Positions 26,077-36,787 of a stretch of 64,000 nucleotides of DNA are shown here, piece by piece. Below the pieces are notes generated by a model that worked only from the letters and a program-made list of their open reading frames with translations, was not told the origin of the DNA and searched no databases. Each line of letters opens with the position of its first letter. Position 1 is the first letter of the stretch. The position numbers were made by a program, and so were the translations under genes. The stretch is taken from the NCBI GenBank assembly GCA_038252405.1, contig JBBSAJ010000011.1, positions 1-64,000 on the forward strand, read 5' to 3'. Source of the stretch: DATCDE01 sp038252405 (GTDB lineage Bacteria > Actinomycetota > Actinomycetes > Prado026).

Positions 26077-26412
26077 TCAACAACTCACCGGTGCCGTCCA
26101 CGAACCCCCCCATTCCGTCGGCGGCGCCGCCCCCCAGAGAAGGAAGACAGCAACGCTCCCGCCGCAAAGCCGGGAGCGTTGCTGTGGGTTGCGGCCACGC
26201 TCGGGGTGGAACAGCGAGCCGACGAGCAGACTCAGGCTCATGGCTGCGGTCGCCGTCAGCGTGGTCCGGGCCAGCACGGTCACGAAGGTGACCGCGGCGC
26301 GCCAGACGTCCGGGGTGAGCAGCACAGCGAGCAGTGGAACCATCGACCCCCACGCGAACGCGAGGACCAACGTGGCCCCAGTGCGGCCGGTGCCGGCGAA
26401 GCCCTCGACCAC
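26077..26412 (-). pseudogene. truncated VIT1/CCC1-type transporter remnant
   Basis: The minus-strand frame contains AFAWGSMVPLLAVLLTPDVW followed by RAAVTFVTVLARTTLTATAA, the pattern of the last helices of VIT1/CCC1 iron/manganese transporters (roughly the last 60 of about 240 residues). The N-terminal domains are missing, and the C-terminal end changes to unrelated sequence (LFHPERGRNPQQRS). A terminator-like hairpin lies inside the non-homologous tail. Confidence 0.45.
26147..26185. terminator. 14-bp perfect inverted repeat
   Basis: ACAGCAACGCTCCC (26147-26160), an 11-base loop, then the exact complement (26172-26185). On the minus strand it is followed by CTTCCTTCTC, a weak pyrimidine tract. 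It probably served the minus-strand transporter gene now reduced to a remnant. Confidence 0.6.
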
Positions 26413-26506
26413 CTCACCGGAACGGCCGAACTCCGGTGGGCGCGTCGCCCCTCACCCCCTCCGGCGCAGCACGCTGTGAGGGACCCTCACGACGCCGCAC
26501 GACCGG

Positions 26507-26734
26507 TCAGAGCTTGTGCAACTTCGGGTAGGGGACCTCCAGGCGCTCAGTGCGGGTATCGCCGAAGGTGACGAGCAGGGCCCGGTCGGCGGCTACGTCG
26601 ACCACGCGGCCCAACCCCCACCTGTCGTGGCTGACCCTGTCCCCCACCGCGTACGACTGCACGGGGACCGTTGCGCGGTCCTGGAACGGGCTTCCGGGCG
26701 GACGTCTGCGTGCTGGGGAACCGTGGGTGCTCAC
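26507..26734 (-). CDS. small SH3/Tudor-like protein
   Basis: A 75-residue protein whose C-terminal 50 residues (SYAVGDRVSHDRWGLGRVVD, then VTFGDTRTERLEVPYPKL) match the small beta-barrel found at the C-terminus of UvrD/PcrA helicases and in stand-alone actinobacterial proteins. These modules bind RNA polymerase or nucleic acids. GTG at 26734 gives a disordered, Arg/Pro-rich leader. Function inferred from fold only. Confidence 0.7.
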   Translation of the reverse strand: MSTHGSPARRRPPGSPFQDRATVPVQSYAVGDRVSHDRWGLGRVVDVAADRALLVTFGDTRTERLEVPYPKLHKL

Positions 26735-26752
26735 CAGTCGAGTATGGACCCT

Positions 26753-27340
26753 TCAGCCGCGGGACCGGACGAACGGCAACGCGCGGCTCCAAAACGTCTC
26801 GGTGGCAACCGGGTCGTACTCGGCGGGAAGGGTCGGGTCAGTGAACAGGTGACCGGAGCCCGGGTAGTCGAAGACCTCGATGCTGCCGCCGCCCGCTTCG
26901 ACGTCACGGACCGTCTGGTCGAGCTCCTCCTGCTCCCGCCAGGGGTCGCCGAGGGTCGAGTGCGTCTGGGCCGGCACGCCGCCCGGCCACTGGACGTCGG
27001 CGCCGAAGGCCGACACCGGGATCGCTCCGGCGATCATGAGGACGCCGGAGACCGGGCGCTGGAGGGCGACGTGCGCGGCCATCACACAGCCAAGTGAGAA
27101 GCCGGCGGACACGAAGCCGTCGGGCCGGCCGGCGACCGCGTCGCTTGCCCGGCGCATGAGCTCCCCCTGCCCGAGCTCTTCGTGCGCGTAGGCCATGGCG
27201 GGCGGGTAGTCGTCGAAGGTTTGGCCGTCGTAGAGGTCCGCCACGAGCACGTCGTGGCCGTCCTGGCGAAGCCGCTCGGCCGCGTCGTGGACGCCCTGTC
27301 GGACACCGAGCACCGAGTGGAAGAGCGCAACCGTCGTCAT
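26753..27340 (-). CDS. dienelactone hydrolase-family protein
   Basis: A 195-residue alpha/beta-hydrolase: MTTVALFHSVLGVRQGVHDA at the start, the nucleophile elbow AGFSLGC (Ser in place of the family's usual Cys), LMIAGAIPV, and the late DYPGSGHLFTD containing the catalytic His. The ATG at 27340 is chosen because strand 1 begins at once. Substrate unknown; DLH proteins act on lactones and esters. Confidence 0.78.
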   Translation of the reverse strand: MTTVALFHSVLGVRQGVHDAAERLRQDGHDVLVADLYDGQTFDDYPPAMAYAHEELGQGELMRRASDAVAGRPDGFVSAGFSLGCVMAAHVALQRPVSGVLMIAGAIPVSAFGADVQWPGGVPAQTHSTLGDPWREQEELDQTVRDVEAGGGSIEVFDYPGSGHLFTDPTLPAEYDPVATETFWSRALPFVRSRG

Positions 27341-27386
27341 GACAGGAACCAATCACGCACCACCGACAGCTGTCGAGGCGGCTGGC

Positions 27387-27692
27387 TCAGGCGGTGACGT
27401 CCTCGATCACGGTGAACAGCTCGATCGCCGAGGGCGCCTGCATGCCCGGCGCCTGCTGGTCCGAGTGCGCTGCCGCGAACGAGTCGGACTTCATCCAGGC
27501 GCGGAAGTCGTCCTGGGAGTCGAACTCCATGGTGGAGACGTATGGCGCGTTCGGCCCGGTGGGGCGCATGAGCAGGCTGCGGCGCAGTCCCGGGACGCCG
27601 GCCAGGGTGGTGCGCATGCTTGCGGTGAACGCCTGTTCGAATGCCTCGGCACCCTCGGTGGGGACCTCGATGCGGTTGTGGACGACGAACAC
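27387..27692 (-). CDS. antibiotic biosynthesis monooxygenase-fold protein
   Basis: A 101-residue dimeric alpha-beta barrel protein: VFVVHNRIEVPTEGAEAFEQ at the N-terminus, PGLRRSLLMRP and a Trp-containing DDFRAWMKSD helix, like ABM/IsdG-type proteins. GTG at 27692 places strand 1 at the start; a TTG 12 nt upstream is an alternative. It could degrade quinols or haem-like substrates or simply protect against them. Confidence 0.75.
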   Translation of the reverse strand: MFVVHNRIEVPTEGAEAFEQAFTASMRTTLAGVPGLRRSLLMRPTGPNAPYVSTMEFDSQDDFRAWMKSDSFAAAHSDQQAPGMQAPSAIELFTVIEDVTA

Positions 27693-27881
27693 GACACTCA
27701 ACTCCCGGGGACGGACTCTGCTGGACCGTGCCCAGCATGCCCCCCCACCGGCGACCCCATGACTGCGGGCCGGGGAGGACGTCAGGGTGACCGTCGTCCG
27801 TATGATCGCCGCGCTAGTCGGGAAACGGCCGCGCCCCGGACCAGCGGTTGGAGCTGCGGGGCACGTCACGAAGGGGATCTG

Positions 27882-28799
27882 GTGTTCACCACGGCAATGC
27901 CGTCCACGGAGTACCACGCACTGCTCCGGGCCAAGGTCGGTGCCCGCTCTGATCTGGTCTGCACGACACACCCGCTCACCTATCGCGCCGGTACCTGGGA
28001 CCTGCTCCGCATCGCGTCAACGGACGTGGGTCCGCAGGACAAGGTGATGGTCGTCCGGGCCACCATCCACGGGGACGAGATCTCAGGCGCGCTGAGCATC
28101 CTCAACTACTTCGACGAGCTCGTGGACTACGCGCACCAGCGCGGCCTCAAGCTCATCCTCTACCCCCTCGGGAACCCCTCCGGCTTCGACCGCCGCCTGC
28201 GGTACAACGTGGACCATCACATGGGCGAGGGCAACAACGACTTCCTCCGCTACGTCATGGACGACGGCTCGATCGAGTCCGACCTGGGACCAGGAAAGCC
28301 ATCCACGCCCTGGACGATCGCCACCGACCCGGCGCTGGGCATCGACCTGCCCGAGGAGTCGCGGGTGATGCTGCAACTGGTCCAGCGCGACCCACTGAGC
28401 CAGGTCGTCGCCGCGCTCGACTGGCACCAGGACCTGGTGACCGACCTGCCGACGTGCGCCTACCACTACGCCTTCGGGGACCTCACGCGGTACGGCGAGA
28501 TCGCCGCACGCATCGCCGAGGTGGTGCCGCTCCTGGCCGGCTACGACATGGCTGGCGGGTTCGGTGAACAGATCGACGACCAAGGCAACCTCGTACCGCT
28601 GACGGACGGCGTCGCCGTGCGTTCGGATGCGAACGGGTTCATCGTGCGCCACGACGGGTCGTTCTCCGACTTCTACCAGCACATCGGGGCCGCCCACAGC
28701 GTCGCGACGGAGACCACCGGCGCCACGCCCATGGAGCAGGCCTGCCTGGTGAACTGGATCTGGTTCACGGGGGTCGTCGACCTGCTGACCTCCGCGTAG
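27882..28799 (+). CDS. succinylglutamate desuccinylase/aspartoacylase-like metallopeptidase
   Basis: A 305-residue M14-like zinc enzyme: VVRATIHGDEISG (about 51-63, His and Glu ligands), ILYPLGNPSGFDRRLRYNVD (substrate Arg/Asn region), ALDWHQDLV (third zinc His) and ATETTGATPM near the end (catalytic Glu). GTG at 27882 follows AAGGGGA and precedes MFTTAMPSTEYH. It probably cleaves an N-acyl amino acid or C-terminal amide. Confidence 0.75.
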   Translation: MFTTAMPSTEYHALLRAKVGARSDLVCTTHPLTYRAGTWDLLRIASTDVGPQDKVMVVRATIHGDEISGALSILNYFDELVDYAHQRGLKLILYPLGNPSGFDRRLRYNVDHHMGEGNNDFLRYVMDDGSIESDLGPGKPSTPWTIATDPALGIDLPEESRVMLQLVQRDPLSQVVAALDWHQDLVTDLPTCAYHYAFGDLTRYGEIAARIAEVVPLLAGYDMAGGFGEQIDDQGNLVPLTDGVAVRSDANGFIVRHDGSFSDFYQHIGAAHSVATETTGATPMEQACLVNWIWFTGVVDLLTSA

Positions 28800-28801
28800 C
28801 G

Positions 28802-28903
28802 GGTCGCCTCGTCCATGACCGGCGGCCCCGGGATCGCCATCAGCGCGATGGCGATCTGGTCCTGGTCGTGCACCCACAGCCGAGCGGTGCTACTGCGGAT
28901 CAA
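28802..28903 (-). pseudogene. VOC-family gene with internal deletion
   Basis: A TTG preceded by GGAGGA opens IRSSTARLWVHDQDQ, the usual first strand of a glyoxalase/VOC protein, and passes directly to IAIALMAIPGPPVMDEAT, a segment normally about 35-40 residues later. The frame then runs without homology into the opposite gene. An internal block and the C-terminal domain are missing. It follows an AraC-family remnant, a common operon partner of VOC genes. Confidence 0.5.
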
Positions 28904-28954
28904 GGTGTCCTCCAGTGGTCGGTTTCTACGCTCCGTCGAACCTACGGAGGCAGG

Positions 28955-29196
28955 TCATCCGCCGTCTTCTCCGGTCGGGCTGTTCACCGGACGCCCGTAG
29001 GCCTTCAGCACGCGCAGCGGGATCATCGCGAGGCTGGCGGCCGACGGGAACGAGGCACGGGACCACAGGGGCGTCATGCCGCAGGCCCGCCGGAGGCTCG
29101 AGCTGAACGACCCGACGCTGCTGAGACCCAACCGCGTGCAGATGTCGGCCACCGAGTAGTCGGTGCCGCGCAGCAACGTCACGGCTCGCTCGAGTC
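28955..29196 (-). pseudogene. C-terminal remnant of an AraC-family regulator
   Basis: The frame encodes LERAVTLLRGTDYSVADICT then RLGLSSVGSFSSSLRRACGM, the second helix-turn-helix of an AraC/XylS regulator, and a C-terminal tail ending RVLKAYGRP. A TGA precedes it and the first HTH and sensor domain are missing. Together with the VOC remnant downstream it records a lost two-gene operon. Confidence 0.6.
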
Positions 29197-29416
29197 AGCG
29201 GGTCAGGAGTAGGGCGTCTCGCCTCTCAGGCAACAGGCGAACGAAAACCCCGGCCCCCTTCCAAACCTCGACGGTTCCCGCCCTTCCCCCCGAGCTGATC
29301 AACGATCTCGGCCTGCGGGGCCAGCCGACTCAGAGCGCGCCCCGCACCGCACCGCACTAGGGTCGATCACGAGAGCGACCCAGAACTCGCCACCGTCAAC
29401 GGAACAGGAGCCCCCG

Positions 29417-29986
29417 ATGTCCGAAGACCAGAGCGTCGCCGGCCAGCCAGAGGTCATCGCCGCCGCAGCCATCAGCGACGGTGCGTACACGCTGTTCGTC
29501 GCCGACTTCCCCGACACCGACACCGCGTGGGAGGCCTATGAGGCGCTGAAGTCCGTCGAGGACGGCCGCCGCGTGGAGATCGACGGCGTGCTCGTCGTCA
29601 AGCGCGAGGCGGACGGCACGCTGGAGGTCCAGAAGGCGACCGACCACAGCACCCGGCACGGGCTGAAGTGGGGCGTCGTCGGCGGTGTCGTGCTCGGCGT
29701 GCTGTTCCCCCCGTCGATCATCGGCAGCGCGGCCGTGCTCGGCGCAGCCGGCGCCGGTGTCGGCAAGGCCCGGGAGCTGCACCACCGCGACGAGCTCGAG
29801 GCAGAGCTCCACGACGCGATCGCCCCTGGGCACTCCGGGATCCTGGCCCTGGTCTCCGACCCCGGTGCTGTGGAGATCCGCAAGGCACTGGACAAGGCCG
29901 ACGCCATCGTCGAGAAGGCCATCGACAAGCTCGCCGCGGACGACATCAAGGCAGCCGCCAAGGACGCCGGCTCAGAGGACGCCTAA
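29417..29986 (+). CDS. DUF1269-type membrane-associated protein
   Basis: A 189-residue protein: an N-terminal alpha/beta domain (AYTLFVADFPDTDTAWEAYE), a Gly-rich hydrophobic segment (KWGVVGGVVLGVLFPPSIIG, about 89-108, then AAVLGAAGAGVGKA) and a helical C-terminus. This is the DUF1269 layout, seen in stress-induced actinobacterial proteins. AGGAG at about 29408-29412 supports the ATG. TAGGGT at about 29359 could be its -10 box. Confidence 0.75.
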   Translation: MSEDQSVAGQPEVIAAAAISDGAYTLFVADFPDTDTAWEAYEALKSVEDGRRVEIDGVLVVKREADGTLEVQKATDHSTRHGLKWGVVGGVVLGVLFPPSIIGSAAVLGAAGAGVGKARELHHRDELEAELHDAIAPGHSGILALVSDPGAVEIRKALDKADAIVEKAIDKLAADDIKAAAKDAGSEDA

Positions 29987-30072
29987 CGCTCACCAAGGCC
30001 CACGGAGGCGCACGCCGACCGAGCTCGGTACGCACCGCCGTGCCTGAAGGGCATTCCTGTCGTGCCGTGCGC

Positions 30073-30603
30073 ATGGCGCCAGATGGCACAATCACCAACG
30101 TGGAGCCGGTTGATGCGTTGAGCACCTTCGCACCGCCGGGCGCCCTGCGGCGTCGCTCGTCCTATCTGTACGGACTGATCATCAGTGGCGCGGTGCTGGC
30201 CACGGCTGGGCAGGCTCTGCGACTGCCCCGAGTGGGTGCGGCCGTGTTCGGCACCCTCGTCATCTACTGGGCGGCTGAGACGTATGTGCACTGGATGGCC
30301 GCCCGGAGCGTGCACGGACGTGACCTGACTCGCGAGGAGCGCCTACGGACCGTCCGGGACGGCTGGCCTCTGGTCACCGCTGGTGCGATCCCGGTCACGG
30401 TGCTGTTGGTGGAGGCTGGCTTCGGGGTGGAGAACGGGCTCGCCATCCGAGTGGCCCTCGCGGTGAATGCCGTCCTGTTGTTCGTGGTCGGGTGGACCAT
30501 GAGCCGGGCGAGTGGTCTGCGGGGGGCGCGCCTGGTGCTGTCGGCGACGGCATCAGGTGTCCTCGGGCTGGGCATGATTGCCCTCAAGACCACTCTGCAC
30601 TGA
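30073..30603 (+). CDS. four-helix membrane protein
   Basis: A 176-residue protein with four predicted helices (LYGLIISGAVLATAGQALRL; VGAAVFGTLVIYWAAETYVHW; a third around 97-115; a fourth at the C-terminus). The HWMAARSVHGRDLTREERLR loop between helices 2 and 3 is well formed. The ATG at 30073 is chosen; the upstream open frame is a shadow. No family recognised. The GAF gene begins in frame 45 nt after its stop. Confidence 0.7.
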   Translation: MAPDGTITNVEPVDALSTFAPPGALRRRSSYLYGLIISGAVLATAGQALRLPRVGAAVFGTLVIYWAAETYVHWMAARSVHGRDLTREERLRTVRDGWPLVTAGAIPVTVLLVEAGFGVENGLAIRVALAVNAVLLFVVGWTMSRASGLRGARLVLSATASGVLGLGMIALKTTLH

Positions 30604-30648
30604 GCCTCGCCCCGGTGCCCCAGTCGCCACCCGAAGGCTCGCGAGTCG

Positions 30649-31149
30649 TTGCTCGCACGGCTCTCGGCATCCGATGATGTCCGGGTGCGGGATTTGTTCA
30701 GCGTGGCCGAGGAGATCGGCGACCGTGCCCGAAGCGAGCTGGAAGCGTCCGAGGTCACGATCAGTCGCTTCGTCGATGCCACGCAGGAGTGGGTGACGAT
30801 CGCCAACATCGGACGCCTGGGCCTCGGAGAGGAACGGTTCCCCACCGACGAGAGGTACTCCCGCAGCCGGTTTCCGCAGGTCACCTCAATGCTGGAGCGC
30901 GGCGAGGGGTACCTGGCGGTGCAGCACGCGCCCGAGTGTCCACCCGAGGTCGCCCGGATGCTGGCACTGTTCGGCAAGAGCTCGTGCGTCGGCGTCCCAC
31001 TGTGCGGAGCGGACGGCCAGCTGTGGGGCGAGCTGTACGCCACGCGCGACTACGGGCGCCCGGTGTTCGGACAGCGCGAGCTGGCCCTCGCGGCCGCCCT
31101 CGCCGCCGAGGCAGGTCCGCGGCTCGCGGCCCAACCCGCCTCTTCTTGA
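30649..31149 (+). CDS. GAF-domain protein, possibly 5'-truncated
   Basis: A 166-residue single GAF domain: ASEVTISRFVDATQEWVTIA, then the mid loop of RFPTDERYSRSRFP and SCVGVPLCGADGQLWGELYATR at the end, as in small-molecule sensing GAF modules. No ATG or GTG is available between the previous TGA (30601-30603) and the domain; TTG at 30649 is the first usable start. An effector domain (for example diguanylate cyclase or HTH) may be lost. Confidence 0.6.
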   Translation: MLARLSASDDVRVRDLFSVAEEIGDRARSELEASEVTISRFVDATQEWVTIANIGRLGLGEERFPTDERYSRSRFPQVTSMLERGEGYLAVQHAPECPPEVARMLALFGKSSCVGVPLCGADGQLWGELYATRDYGRPVFGQRELALAAALAAEAGPRLAAQPASS

Positions 31150-31206
31150 TCCCACGCGACGTTCGTTCTGTGTCCGGCGGGCGGTGAACCGACCACCAAG
31201 AACGAT

Positions 31207-31244
31207 GACGTTCAGGTCGATGGACGGGGGTCGACCTGAACGTC
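31207..31244. terminator. bidirectional terminator, GAF gene / katG
   Basis: GACGTTCAGGTCGA (31207-31220), ten-base loop, exact complement (31231-31244). It lies between two convergent genes and ends 4 bp before the katG stop. Confidence 0.8.
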
Positions 31245-31248
31245 GGGA

Positions 31249-33465
<2,217 letters not shown>

Positions 33466-33501
33466 GGGGATCCTTCCGGGACCAGGTGGTTCGATGGGGG
33501 A

Positions 33502-33933
33502 TCAGGAACTGCGTGCGGTGGAGCAGTCGGGGCACAGGCCCCAGTAGACGACCTCGGCCTCGTCGATCGAGTAGCCGTGGTCGTCGGACGCGGTCAGGCA
33601 GGGCGTGTAACCGACGGCGCAATCGACATCGGTGATAACACCGCACGACCGGCACACGACGTGGTGATGGTTGTCCGCAACCCGCGACTCGTAGCGGGCG
33701 ACGGAGCCCGCTGGTTCGATGCGCCGTACCAGACCCGCGGAAGTCAGCGCACGCAGCACGTCGTAGACGGCCTGCTTGGACACCTCGGGGAGCACCTCAC
33801 GCACGACACCGATGATCGAGTCCGTGTCCGCGTGGGGATGGTCGTACACCGCGGTCAGCACCGCCACCCGAGGACGCGTCACACGCAAGGCAGCTCCTCG
33901 CAACAAGTACTCGAAATCCAACGTCGTGGGCAC
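33502..33933 (-). CDS. furA: Fur-family repressor FurA
   Basis: A 143-residue Fur protein with the winged helix RVTRPRVAVLTAVYDHPHAD (17-36) and VYDVLRALTSAGLVRRIEPA, the metal site HHHVVCRSCG and a C-terminal CPDC pair. It represses katG in response to peroxide and metal. GTG at 33933 has no ribosome binding site but a promoter (TTGACT-17/18-CACACT) directly upstream. The open frame continues upstream in the same frame into a RelE-like gene (34171-34443), an unusual situation described separately. Confidence 0.9.
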   Translation of the reverse strand: MPTTLDFEYLLRGAALRVTRPRVAVLTAVYDHPHADTDSIIGVVREVLPEVSKQAVYDVLRALTSAGLVRRIEPAGSVARYESRVADNHHHVVCRSCGVITDVDCAVGYTPCLTASDDHGYSIDEAEVVYWGLCPDCSTARSS

Positions 33934-33939
33934 GATAAG

Positions 33940-33969
33940 AGTGTGGACCCATTTTCTGGAATCAGTCAA
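33940..33969 (-). promoter_or_regulatory. furA-katG promoter
   Basis: On the minus strand TTGACT (33969-33964), an 18-base AT-rich spacer containing ATTCCAGAAAAT, then CACACT (33945-33940) 6 nt before the GTG. The AT-rich spacer is where FurA binds its own promoter in mycobacteria and Streptomyces. Confidence 0.65.
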
Positions 33970-34170
33970 GAACAGAGACGGCGGGCTCCCGTCCGAGGTG
34001 CGCCGTCTCACCGACGGAAGCGGCCGTGTCGCACGGCCGATGATGAGCGGCGGGCTGGTCGCTACTGGCGAAGGACCGCCTCGATATCCCGAGCGTGCAC
34101 AGGCGAATCCCTGACGGCGCCCGAAGGCCGTCACGCACACCGATGGTGAGGACGCGCTGCTCGCCATGGC

Positions 34171-34443
34171 GTCGTTCGCCGGCCGACGGAAGACGCAGGG
34201 TCGGCTCACCACGCGTACGACCGTCGGGGTGTGGTCGATGCGGGAGATGACGCGGTAGTCACCACGCCGGGCGGCGTGGAGTCCGGCGAGCTCCGGATGC
34301 AGGGGACGTCCCACCCGTGTGGGGTTGTCAGCCAGAGCGCCGTAGACGAACTCGGCCACCGCGGCGGTCACCTTCTCCGGCAGCCGCCGGATGTCGCGTT
34401 GCGCCTTGGGCGTCCAGGTCACCTGGCACGGCGGCTGGCTCAC
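34171..34443 (-). pseudogene. RelE/ParE-type toxin gene lacking its stop
   Basis: GTG at 34443 starts VSQPPCQVTWTPKAQRDIRR and continues through LHAARRGDYRVISRIDHTP, the core of RelE-type RNases (about 85-90 residues). The end should resemble HRADVYR; here it reads RPCVFRRPAND and has no stop codon. The frame stays open for another 240 codons into furA in the same frame. It overlaps the YefM-like stop (GTGA). Either a decayed toxin or a read-through fusion. Confidence 0.6.
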
Positions 34444-34709
34444 GTGCGCCGGATGAGGTCGAGCAGCTGGTCCTTCGAGAGCGTCGCGTCGTCACCGGCG
34501 GTGATCTCTGCTTCGGCGGTGCGGACGCGGCGCAGGAGCCGGGGGTTGCTCAGGATATCCAGCGTCTCCTCCAGTCCCTCGAGGTCCTCGACGCTGAGCA
34601 CCACCACGGCTGGCCGGCCATGCTTGGTGATCACGACGCGACCGTGCTCGCGCTCCAGGCGGTCTCGCCGCACTGCTGGGGAGCGGAAGTCCTCATCGAC
34701 CATCGCCAT
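34440..34709 (-). CDS. Phd/YefM-type antitoxin
   Basis: An 89-residue protein with the YefM core EREHGRVVITKHGRPAVVVL (19-38) and LSVEDLEGLEETLDILSNP, followed by an acidic C-terminal toxin-binding tail. The first 18 residues (MAMVDEDFRSPAVRRDRL) do not look like the usual antitoxin N-terminal strand, so DNA binding could be altered. It is paired with the RelE-like gene by a 4-nt overlap. Confidence 0.7.
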   Translation of the reverse strand: MAMVDEDFRSPAVRRDRLEREHGRVVITKHGRPAVVVLSVEDLEGLEETLDILSNPRLLRRVRTAEAEITAGDDATLSKDQLLDLIRRT

Positions 34710-34765
34710 GGCGATGCGCGCAGCGAGCCATGGCCCGGGTCGGGTTCAACGATGCGCTGCCACCA

Positions 34766-35008
34766 TTACGTTCTCGTGTGCTCACCGAGCTTGCCGTACA
34801 GATGGCCGACCACAACTCCCAGGGCGAGGATCCGTAGACCGCTGAACAAGGTGCCGATGAGGAAGTAGTGCACCGCATCGCTCGTGGCGGTCAGGAACTT
34901 GGCCGGAGCCTCGAGGAGCAGGGTGACCACGAACAAGGCGACGAAGCTGAGTGCCAGGGACTTCGTCATCGGGCTGTTCGTCGGGATCTTGCCGAAGTGG
35001 CGGAGCAA
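34766..35008 (-). CDS. small membrane protein, start unclear
   Basis: From a TTG at 35008 the 80 residues hold two hydrophobic helices (LALSFVALFVVTLLLEAPAK; YFLIGTLFSGLRILALGVVV). Protein-like sequence extends upstream in frame (LLEALLGGLIIGTFVSYCLL, to about 35068), a third helix with no ATG or GTG start. The gene is therefore probably 5'-truncated. Family not recognised. Confidence 0.45.
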   Translation of the reverse strand: MLRHFGKIPTNSPMTKSLALSFVALFVVTLLLEAPAKFLTATSDAVHYFLIGTLFSGLRILALGVVVGHLYGKLGEHTRT

Positions 35009-35182
35009 GCAGTAGCTGACGAAAGTCCCGATGATCAGGCCACCCAGGAGGGCTTCAAGGAGCGGATGACGCTGGGAGCACCTCGCGCCGGACGCGAGCC
35101 GCGGAACAGTGACCTTCTCGGAGGTTGACTTGATCGTGATGACCCGGGGTGAAGTCCGACCGCCACGCTGGCAGTGGCTCGG

Positions 35183-35662
35183 TCAGAGTTTGCAGTTCTT
35201 GGCGACCCAGACCGCGACCGTGCCGATATCCTTGGCGTTCCCCGCCACGTCGTCCGAAAACGCCTTCGACAGTGCCGCTTGGTCGATACTCCCGCTTGCG
35301 GCAGCCTTTCCGATGTTGTCCATGACGTCGGCGTAGGTGTTGGCCGCCTTCGCGATCTCCGCCGGTGCGTACTTGCGCATGTCGGCCGCAGCGGCCTGGA
35401 ACTGCGCGCCGACCGTCGCCATGTCACCTGAGGGGGCGCTGCTCACCGCCTGGATCTCTTTGAAGGCGCCACAGAAGTCCGTGGCGGTGCCTCCGGCGAC
35501 GGCTGGCGAGCTCGGCGTCCCGCTTGAGGTCATCGCTGGTGGCGACGATGAGGTCGCCGATTCCGCAGGCGTCCCGCTGGACGCCACCGTGCTCGCCGTC
35601 GACGAGCAACCAGTCAACGCGACGATGAGGAGGATCGAGACGGAAGCCAGTCGGCGCTTCAT
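35183..35662 (-). CDS. secreted lipoprotein
   Basis: A 159-residue lipoprotein: MKRRLASVSILLIVALTGCS, with Cys19 in a clear lipobox, then a Ser/Thr/Pro-rich linker (20-60) and a helical domain with two cysteines (TDFCGAF and the near-terminal KNCKL) likely to form a disulphide. GGAGAGGAC precedes the ATG at 35662. Similar four-helix lipoproteins occur across actinobacteria; function unknown. Confidence 0.8.
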   Translation of the reverse strand: MKRRLASVSILLIVALTGCSSTASTVASSGTPAESATSSSPPAMTSSGTPSSPAVAGGTATDFCGAFKEIQAVSSAPSGDMATVGAQFQAAAADMRKYAPAEIAKAANTYADVMDNIGKAAASGSIDQAALSKAFSDDVAGNAKDIGTVAVWVAKNCKL

Positions 35663-35805
35663 GATGTCCTCTCCGCAGAAGCACAAAGGCCCCGCGCCTG
35701 TGCTGGAACGAACGCCACTGTGCGCCGCCTCGGAAGGAGCGCCGAACGTCGAGACTCCGGCGTCGTCTCGCGATTGGCCGGCTCACTCGCGGTCGGCGTC
35801 GGTGG

Positions 35806-36474
35806 TTAGGCGGGAAAGTGTCTCCAGTGCCCCTCCGAGACGACGTCGACGGTGCCGTCGGCCACCGTGATGGCGGTCTCGTCGTCGATGGCGTACGCCG
35901 CACCTCCGAGGCTGGCCGCCCACCTCTCCGCCTCGTCCATGGTGGTGTCCGGCATGAGCTCGTGACCCAGGTGCGGGAAGATCGAGAAGTCAACGATCCC
36001 CAAGGTGCTGTCGCCCCCGGTCGGCGGCTTCCAGTTCACGAAGTCCTCCCCGATGCGCGGGGTCATCAGCATGCTTCCCGCGCTCACCCCCACCCAGACC
36101 GTGTCGCGCAGGGACGGCAGGAGGTCCGCCAACCCGGACTCGCGCATCCAGTGGCACAGGTACATCGCATCGCCGCCATCGACGAGCAGGGCGTCGGCCT
36201 CCCGAACCCACGGCTCCCAGCGCTCCTCACCGATGCTGGGGAGCGCGGTGAGCTCCAGCACCCCCAACGACTTCCAGCCCAGTTCGCACATGGGTCCCGG
36301 GGTCTGGCCGGCGATGAAACGCCAGGCCGAGGCAGGGGTGCACATGGGGTGTCCGTACTCCGCTGTCGGGATGCACAGAGCGTTCGAGTCGGCGATCGGC
36401 TTGCCCAGGAGTTCGACCAAGGTGTCGTGGATGCTCGGGTTCTTGACGCCGCCGGACGTGAGAAGAAGCTTCAA
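35806..36474 (-). CDS. peptidase E-like serine peptidase (S51)
   Basis: A 222-residue protein of family S51: LKLLLTSGGVKNPSIHDTLV at the N-terminus, LLVDGGDAMYLCHWM, and the nucleophile elbow VGVSAGSMLM. It would cleave Asp-X dipeptides or related substrates. TTG at 36474 is chosen because GGGAG lies 7 nt upstream and the first beta-strand follows directly; an ATG-type start further up would add unrelated sequence. Confidence 0.8.
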   Translation of the reverse strand: MKLLLTSGGVKNPSIHDTLVELLGKPIADSNALCIPTAEYGHPMCTPASAWRFIAGQTPGPMCELGWKSLGVLELTALPSIGEERWEPWVREADALLVDGGDAMYLCHWMRESGLADLLPSLRDTVWVGVSAGSMLMTPRIGEDFVNWKPPTGGDSTLGIVDFSIFPHLGHELMPDTTMDEAERWAASLGGAAYAIDDETAITVADGTVDVVSEGHWRHFPA

Positions 36475-36787
36475 GGTGACTCCCGGTTCACGTAGATGGA
36501 TCGTGGCGGAGAGACCGGCAACGCCAAGGCAACCTATTGCTGCAGAGACACTGCCGATCCGCCGGATCATAAGCGAGCGAGATCAGGCACGTAGGGGGCC
36601 GGACTTCTTGGCCTGCGACCTCGCGCGGTGGCTCGATCACGACCCCGGGCCGCGCGAAGCGCGCGATACCACTGTGGCTGGCTGGCTGCAGGTGGGGGGT
36701 CCCGGGTGTTGTTGATCTTGCGTGCGCGCTCGCCTTGATTGTGACCGGGCGGGAAGAGCCCGCGGCGCCCGGCAACCATCGGCCGAG
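36475..36787. other. intergenic, low information
   Basis: No gene is supported. It contains a short CGCGC-GAA-GCGCG hairpin near 36652-36667 and a run GTGGGGGGTCCCGGG. The minus-strand open frames across it have no protein-like features. Confidence 0.4.

Noticed and set aside
26147..26185. Possible small RNA or CRISPR-like repeat
   Set aside because: Single perfect inverted repeat with no repetition; best explained as a terminator. No CRISPR array was seen anywhere in the window.
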